From: Plenodomus lindquistii
Lineage: Eukaryota > Ascomycota > Dothideomycetes > Pleosporales > Leptosphaeriaceae
NCBI GenBank assembly: GCA_025504975.1
Contig: JANUWI010000003.1
Span: 1,860,001-1,924,000 of the forward strand
Length of the DNA stretch: 64,000 bases
Reading direction: 5' to 3'
A program made the translations under genes and the position numbers. The notes under the pieces are model-generated. The model made no database searches, had not been told where the DNA came from, and saw nothing but the letters and a program-made list of their open reading frames with translations. Every line of letters starts with the position of its first letter. Position 1 is the stretch's first letter. Positions 57,828 through 64,000 of the stretch are shown here, one piece after another.

Positions 57828-58678
57828 TAGACGTTTTGGTGCGGTGTGTTAGCTACGGCGAATGGTTCTATGACAGACTTTGGTGATTCGATAAATACGA
57901 GCTCCATCGTACGACCGAAAGAGCATGTCTTATGGATCGTGCGCCTAGATATGATGGTGAGGCGGCAGTACAGCTGGAGGTCTCAACTCCACCGATCACA
58001 ATCTGTCGAGGGAAGGGGCGAATATGCCAGTTGGCGAGTGGCAGTCTACTCTCGCTCACCAGACCAGAGAACTGAAGAGAATCGGAACAATGATTAGCGA
58101 TCGTGAGGCTGAATGCGGAGCCTCTCTACTATCTAGTTTTATGCACGAAGTGTAGTCCTCCGAGCTCATCCTCCTTATCACTTCTCTCATGTCTCCAACG
58201 CATCGTCCTTATGGTCCCCACACCTATTGGCATCAACAAACTCCGCCTTAATCAGTCCTCCACCACATCCCTCCATCACGCTCTCGGGAACATTAGCCCC
58301 CTCTTCCAATTCGTCAAACCCCACAAACATCATCTCCCCAAGCCTCTTCAGAAGCTCAGACCGTCTGCCGCCGTTCAAACATGGCATTATTGCATACAAC
58401 AACATTCCGGTCCGTGTCCATGGTAACAATTCGGAGTGGACGACCGTTTCCCCATCCTTCAGTGTCGAGTTATCGAGACAACTGAAAAGTGGAGGGAATT
58501 TTTTCGATACCTGTAAGTGGCGAGATTTAGTTTGGTAGCATGCAAGACGATGCAATGCATCAAATCAACAGCTCTAACCACAATATTTTGGACCGAGAAT
58601 TTAAAATAGATACACATCTTCTTTCCTATCCACTCACCCACCTTCAAAATCAACAGGACATTCGATCCACAAACTACA

Positions 58679-59017
58679 ATGCCGTCCACCCAGATGCTCT
58701 TTGCCTACCTTCAAGATACAATAATCTCCATTCCCATTGCAGTGTCACACCTTGAAGACAAACTCAATATCCCGCACTCTGTGCGCTTCTTCACGATAGG
58801 CGCCGATCCAGATCACCTCTTCAGACAAGCTACGCTCTACCTTGTAGCACCGCTACATGCATTCATTACGATACCACTGTTCGAAATGGTGTTTTGTCAT
58901 ACAAAACGACGAGGTATAGTTCAATGTAGCATATGGTATCTCATGATTCTTGTCCCAGGTTGGTTGGCGATAATCTTCGTATGCGCTCGTCACATCACGA
59001 AGGGCGTGCAGTACTGA
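58679..59017 (+). CDS. Possible small membrane protein (doubtful)
   Basis: ATG-started frame of 112 codons with two hydrophobic stretches (ATLYLVAPLHAFITIPLFE and SIWYLMILVPGWLAIIFVCA). It overlaps an equally long antisense frame, and no intron or homology supports it. Function unknown. Confidence 0.2.
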   Translation: MPSTQMLFAYLQDTIISIPIAVSHLEDKLNIPHSVRFFTIGADPDHLFRQATLYLVAPLHAFITIPLFEMVFCHTKRRGIVQCSIWYLMILVPGWLAIIFVCARHITKGVQY

Positions 59018-59540
59018 CAAAGTCACAGGATCGCAATTTCCTAGAAAGTTAGATGGAGTCACAGCCGTACCTGTGCGACTGGACAAGTGCAGATGCAACT
59101 CTTCACTATGACAAGACGAGTACAGGTTGATGACTGGGTATTTTATGTCACCTAAATGCAGTATCATGTGGCTTACTTTGACGTCCCCCAGGTCTTCTGC
59201 GAAACTCTCACAGCCCTTCAAACCCATGCACTCTACATGCATTATCTGTGGCGTTAGAAGATCAGGTAGAACGGTCGTTAAAGGCTGACGAAATCCATAC
59301 TATTGTCCGATCAACGTCGACCCTCGCCATAATGTTTCTATGTCAACAGTTGACACCTATGAGTTCCATGCGTCAAACTCCATGAGTCGTTTCAGAGGGC
59401 ATCAGAACCATGTACGATCAAATTAATACAAAGAGACTATGTCATATACCGAGCTGTTCGCTATCCACAAACCATATGATCAAAGAATCAGGGAATCAAA
59501 GCTGCAAAAAGCTTGGTCACCTCCAGTCGTTTGGATAAGC

Positions 59541-62103
59541 TCACTCCAAGAAAATACGATAATGTCCGGTTTTTTTGTCATAACCCCTGTTGGGTATGTC
59601 CTTGTCTATTCCAAGCTTAAGCCGTGTCTTGATTTCAAGCATTGTCTTAGCATCCGCATATGGGCTAAGCTTCGTAAGACCAATGCGACGAAAGGTCGGT
59701 CCAGCCTCATTGCTTCTGTCCACTTGTAGAATCAGACAGATCGTGTACTTGGATCCGACTGCGGCGGTTGGGTCGCCTAGCGCTGTGGGTACCACGAAAA
59801 TACCTGCATCGCGGTCTGAGATGATGCCGTTGTCTCGTGATGGGCAGTCCAAATACACGATCGTGTGCTTCTCCTTGCTCAGATCTCCGTGGTTGATTAA
59901 CCTCCATTCGTACCTACCGGTTCCTTCCTCCAAGGAGAGTTTGACCTTGAGTAGCTGTCCCCAAATGACCATGTGAGCGGCATCGAGGATACCGAATTCG
60001 TCAGAACCTTGCTTCGGTTGTACCGAGATTTCTTCGACTTCGATCAACGGGGGATCTGTTGTTACATCGGCATGTTTGATGCTGGAACCCTCTCCGGTAT
60101 CGATCGAGGCCCAAGAGAACGAAGGGGCTCGATAGGCTTCGGGGCTTGTACTGACATACTCGTAACTGACGCTCTCATCCTTGACTATGTAGATCGGCTC
60201 TGTGTACCACAGCAGTTGGCTGGCAATATGGAAGGTCCAAATACCGGCCATGTACCGGACTGGCTTGTCATTTGGGGCAGGATCAGGGTCGGTGGCACAC
60301 TGATACTTGATACGAGCTTGGCCTGTGTTGCTCACCCCCGCGAAATCTTGTGGTACCACTTGCTCAAGCTCGCGGGACATCCAGCGAGCTATCCCAGACA
60401 GCGCAATGAGCTTGTCCTTTGGTTGGGTGATTGCTGTCTTTGAGTACACTTCCACGATGCGACGCCAAAGCTCGAGGGAATATACAGCGGGCTGAAGACG
60501 CTGATCTGGGTCTGGGTAGCCTTGCAGACGTAGCTCTCGGAGCCATTTTCCGTTAGTCCCTGCATTGAGATTCTTCAGCTTGCTCCCTTCCCGTACCCCA
60601 TTGTCTATCAATAGATAGTTTGGGATCTCTTCAGGGTGCCCTTCCGCAAGTTCATATTCCTGGCATTCCCAGGCTACTTGGTCTCGACAGAAATGAAGGA
60701 CTCTAGGAGCCATGAGACGCTCTTGCAGGACCCATCCCCTTTTGTTGACAGGCGCGTCGTCAACGAGATTCGTCCAAAAGCTTACGTCCAGGATAGTACA
60801 TCGACGGAGGTCATGGTATCTATCCTCCAGGCTTTCGAGTGGTGCAAGCAGGATGGATGCGTCGTTACTGAGAGCGCTTAGAGCGCTATCTGACCTTCGG
60901 AGACGAGCGTCATGATGAAAGGCTTCGTGTCCATCCTGCTCAGTTTCTTGAAGAACTTCAGCAGCCAGCGGATGTGCTATGCCATACTCCAACCTTCTAC
61001 CATTGCCTTGGAGATGTCTGTAGTGATGGTGATCCTGATTCCGATGCTGTGATGGTTCGCTGGAGTGGAGATCATCGTCATTGCCTGGCAGGCTTGCGAT
61101 ATTGACTATAATCTCGTCTTCGACGAGAAGTTTCGGTTCCCGCTCACGAAACAACCCCTCGTCGCTACTCGAAGACGCTGTAGCGGATATGTTGAGCCAC
61201 GCGTTCCGGTAAACTTTATCCATGGTTGCAGACTGGCCTAGCCAATCAGTCTCGTCGCCTTGGACGATGCAGAGGGAATCAATCCATATGTAACCAACTT
61301 CCGGAAGCTTTGCAGCGAACATCATCGCGTCCTGGAACGTCTGGGGTAGTCCTTCGATATCCACACCGTTTCGATACGTTTCCATTTTGTCGGCCGTCAA
61401 CTTGCTGTTTTCATGAAGGGTGGACACCTGCTTGCCCCAGCAGTGGGACAATGTGACATACCGTTTTTGTTGCTGCTGGCTCCACAATTTTGTCTCCACC
61501 AATCGAACCAGTGTACTTTTGGGCCCGTTCGTTGACTCCGTCGACGAATTGTTTACCAATTTCGGTTGTAGCCCGTCCAGGCTAATGAGTCGGGCAGGAT
61601 GCCACGGCTCCTTTTCCGATTCGTGTGCCTCCTGACACTTACATCTGGACTCCCATTGAAGGCACAGTCGATACACCTCATCCGACGAAGTAGTTTCCGA
61701 ATTTGGGGTTCGGAAATGAAGTTCGCTGACGTCTTGTGCGCAACTTAGCTGTGACCGGGGCGCAAATAACAACGAACATACCTGACTCTTTCAGCACGAA
61801 CGTGCATGTACAATCATCCTTTCCGGACAGAATTTTGAAGTCGAGGCGGTAAATTTTCTCCAGTTCTTTCGGCTTATACAAGGACGCGGTGATGTTGGTG
61901 GCTTCTCCGCCACTGTCTGCATGTGTCTCGCCTTTGGATTTGAGTTCTTTGTATAAGACGCGGCAAATACCACACCCCATCTTCTTTGAATTCTCTAGCC
62001 CTATCATTGATTTGTGGTGCGTGTAGTTCAGGTCGTAGGTCCCTTTCCACACCCTCCCTTCTTGTCGGCGAAGCATACCGAAGCAAGTCTCGCAAAGGGG
62101 CAT
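59541..62103 (-). CDS. HET-domain (heterokaryon incompatibility) protein
   Basis: Member of the fungal HET family, linked to self/non-self recognition and programmed cell death when incompatible strains fuse. Exons are 62103-61782 and 61732-59541; the 49 bp intron (GTATGT, branch GCTAAG, acceptor AAG) is the only join that keeps frame, giving KESDVSELHF. The product is 837 residues. The N-terminus has two Cys pairs (CETC and CGIC), a small zinc-finger-like module often seen in this family. HET motifs follow in order: YVTLSHCWG, the GLPQTFQDAM segment, YIWIDSLCIVQGD, MDKVYRNAWLNISAT, then NKRGWVLQERLMAPRVLHF. The C-terminal half, ending in a polar 250 residues, has no second known domain. No repeat or NACHT module is attached. 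Confidence 0.88.
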
Positions 62104-63309
62104 CTTGAAGAGAATGATGAAGTTGCAGTATTTGTTAGGACAATGTACGGAGTTCTGTGATATCTCAAGACGTGTTTGAGCCTTTTGAACCTCACTTTAT
62201 GGGTGCTGACCCGACCCCTGCACATTGAGTAAACCTACACCGTCATAATATCAGTTTGTGGCGGGCACAGCACAACAATGCTTACTACTAGGTAGGAGCC
62301 AAAACTCCCTTGTCACCGGTATGGGCGTTCATGTATGCTCGGTATATCTTGACCAATCGGTTTACATTCTTCATCGTGTGATCGGCTGGTATCAGCTTTG
62401 CTTACCACCTGGCCATTGGCGGTCGCCGACCCTCTTGGTGGTGAGATAAAATAGGCACGGTTGTGCTTGGAGGTCTTGGTGTAATAGGCTGTGAGATGTT
62501 CTGCTCATCTGCGGCCGCCGGAAAGGGAATATGGTATCATGTTCATCAGGATTCAGCCTTCTCAGGCTGGACACGATGCACATAAGCAGTACAACATGTA
62601 GGCGTACGTATGCATGCTAAGAATAATTCGCCGGATAAAGGAAATGGTGCAACGTAAACGATGTAAGTGGATCAAAGTGCGGTGTTTGGGAATGAGTAGG
62701 GCAATGCAAAAGCCACGGCTTCGGCTAAGCCTGGTTGCAACCCTCACTGCAGCCTTTCGTGTATGATTGTGTATCTCAGCTCCGTACAGTTATCTTTGGT
62801 CAAATGTAATATCTTACGAATTGGGTTGAGGTTGCGCTCCTTCAGACTGCACACTTGTTCATGCTTCTGTAGGATATTATTCAAGCCCGGCCAACGTCAC
62901 CCCCTTGACACCAATAACGACAGCGTATGTGCCATGCTGGTTCTGCAAGCCAAGAATTGGCTTTTGTCGACCAATGATAGTATCGTGATCTCGTACATGT
63001 CTACACCGGTGTATGCATGTATTTCTTTCTTGATTTCTAACCCCTTTATCGTCAGAGACATGATCAGCGTGGCAAGGGCACGCGCTGTAGCCTGATGCAT
63101 CGGGTGCAAGTTCGAGTATTTTGGGGCAGTTCCAGCGTATCAGCTCCACACAAGGCTCAGACTAGGGTGTTCCAATGATTGCCTTCTAAATCAGTGGAGC
63201 TTGGTAGCCATGGCTCTATATATAAGCGGGTGCGAAGTTCATACAGTCTGGAACGCTATATTAGCCCTCATTGATAATTAAAATCGAGATCTTATACCAT
63301 ACTTGCAAT
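62104..63309. other. Divergent intergenic region between HET and Nudix genes
   Basis: About 1.2 kb between divergent starts. Short frames only (at most 110 codons). A TATA element at 63217-63225 serves the Nudix gene. No repeat or RNA gene is seen. Confidence 0.45.
63217..63225 (+). promoter_or_regulatory. TATA box of the Nudix hydrolase gene
   Basis: TATATATAA lies 85-93 bp upstream of the ATG at 63310; position fits a core promoter element. Confidence 0.5.
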
Positions 63310-64000
63310 ATGAGCCCTCTTTCAACTGAGGAGAGGAAGTTCTCACTGAACGGGTTTCGAGCGCCGGTCACGGTCATTATACAGCCGACCGTCAAGATTG
63401 ATGAGCAGCAGCTCCTGAACTTCCCAGCCTTCAAAAACTGGCAAGGAACCCTGCAGACCAATCTGGAGCTTCAATACAACGATCAGAACCACGCCTTCTA
63501 TGGAGACCCGTATACCCTTCGTCAGATCAAAGTTCAATCGGTTGACTGGTTCGGCCCAACGAAGATTGGGTTCGTCAAGATCGACGCGACGATTATGAAC
63601 CGGCAAGGCAAAGATAAGGCGCTTCCAGGAATCTCATTCCTCCGTGGCGGAAGTGTGGCCATGTTGATGGTGTTACGGCCGAGGGGCGGCCACCGAGATG
63701 AGAGACTGGTAGTCATGACAGAACAACCAAGGGTCCCAGCAGGGAGTTTGGCCTTTGTAGAAATTCCAGCTGGAATGTTGGACGATTCGAAAAACTTCGC
63801 GGGCAAGGCTGCTGATGAGATTGAGGAAGAGACTGGCTTCAAGCTTCCACCGCACGAATTGATTAATCTTACCGAGCTCGCGCTCACACAATCAAGCACG
63901 GAAGGGGAGTCCTTGCAGAATGCAATGTACCCCAGTCCGGGTGGTTCCGACGAGTTCATGCCCATCTACCTGTGGGAAAAGGTTAGCTTCGCGACTTGTC
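63310..64000 (+). CDS. Nudix hydrolase (ADP-sugar diphosphatase type), 3' end outside window
   Basis: Partial gene running off the right edge; the frame from the ATG at 63310 stays open to the end. It resembles the ADP-sugar/ADP-ribose pyrophosphatase group that includes plant NUDT14, which splits ADP-sugars to AMP and sugar phosphate. The N-terminal part (about 1-120) fits the substrate-binding lobe. The Nudix region is VEIPAGMLDDSKNFAGKAADEIEEETGF (two parts of at most 20 residues are enough to see it). Relative to the consensus the first Glu is Lys and the Arg before the helix is Asp, while the EEETGF end is intact. Just before the edge, GAAAAG followed by GTTAGC at 63982 may be an intron donor. 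Downstream NAMYPSPGGSDEF is also typical of the subgroup. Confidence 0.8.
   Translation, partial: MSPLSTEERKFSLNGFRAPVTVIIQPTVKIDEQQLLNFPAFKNWQGTLQTNLELQYNDQNHAFYGDPYTLRQIKVQSVDWFGPTKIGFVKIDATIMNRQGKDKALPGISFLRGGSVAMLMVLRPRGGHRDERLVVMTEQPRVPAGSLAFVEIPAGMLDDSKNFAGKAADEIEEETGFKLPPHELINLTELALTQSSTEGESLQNAMYPSPGGSDEFMPIYLWEKVSFATC

Larger units (their letters stand above)
57358..59540. other. Unresolved region between bZIP and HET genes
   Basis: About 2.2 kb. Besides the inverted repeat, it holds a minus-strand frame of 122 codons (58187-58555), a plus-strand frame of 112 codons (58679-59017) and a minus-strand frame of 129 codons (58853-59242). The last two overlap antisense to each other. The minus frames could be exons of one gene, but I could not find a convincing join. 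The plus frame has two hydrophobic segments. None shows a domain I recognise. Confidence 0.35.

Noticed and set aside
60310..60345. GTGAGC as an intron donor in the HET gene
   Set aside because: The frame is open through this point and no downstream acceptor gives a better protein, so no intron was assumed.
1..64000. tRNA, 5S rRNA, CRISPR arrays or bacterial operons
   Set aside because: No B-box type GGTTCRANNCC or 5S core was seen on either strand by eye, no regularly spaced repeats exist, and genes carry spliceosomal introns.

Overview
The window is nuclear DNA of a filamentous ascomycete (Pezizomycotina). The best guess, from overall gene style only, is a Dothideomycete such as a Pleosporales species. 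The evidence is: densely packed protein genes on both strands; many short introns (mostly 46-145 bp) with GTRNGT donors, CTRAC-like branch sites and YAG acceptors; a HET-domain gene; an RCR-family wall gene; a GPI-anchored cysteine-rich protein; and a DUF3425-type bZIP factor. There are no operons. No tRNA, rRNA, CRISPR array or intact transposon was found. About 23 genes can be supported, and most exon joins were worked out by hand from reading frame plus splice signals.

Layout. 0-9 kb: 5' part of a polo-like kinase (-), OPA3-like protein (+), a small unknown protein (+), a DUF3712 membrane protein (-), a G-patch protein (+). 9-17 kb: ORC3 (+), 3-hydroxyanthranilate dioxygenase (-), Ctr copper transporter (+), soluble fumarate reductase fused to cytochrome b5 (+). 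17-26 kb: Ted1/Cdc1-like phosphoesterase (+), alanyl-tRNA synthetase (-), an unknown proline-rich protein (+), RCR protein (-). 26-36 kb: a 1,702-residue Snt2-like BAH/PHD/SANT chromatin protein (-), a 3.2 kb gene-poor gap, a GPI-anchored cysteine-rich protein (-). 36-49 kb: Mph1/FANCM helicase (+), rhodanese/Cdc25-like phosphatase (-), Ero1 (+), a 3.3 kb gene-poor gap, cholinephosphotransferase/ethanolaminephosphotransferase (+). 49-64 kb: a polytopic membrane protein (+), a GH88/105-type six-hairpin hydrolase (-), amino-acid permease (+), a small membrane protein (-), bZIP factor (-), an unresolved stretch, HET-domain protein (-), and the 5' part of a Nudix hydrolase (+).

How the genes relate. 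Most are unlinked housekeeping genes: cell cycle and DNA maintenance (polo kinase, ORC3, Mph1, Snt2), the secretory pathway (Ero1, Ted1-like, RCR, phospholipid synthesis), mitochondria (OPA3, and probably AlaRS and Bna1 through N-terminal presequences), and redox metabolism (fumarate reductase). The right end, from about 51 to 64 kb, is looser and more accessory: permease, sugar hydrolase, bZIP, HET gene, unresolved small frames and a striking inverted repeat.

I did not find a clearly new multi-gene system. The points most worth checking are the presequence on Bna1, the two-start AlaRS, the RDEL tail on Ero1, and the CACGTGATT inverted repeat upstream of the bZIP gene.
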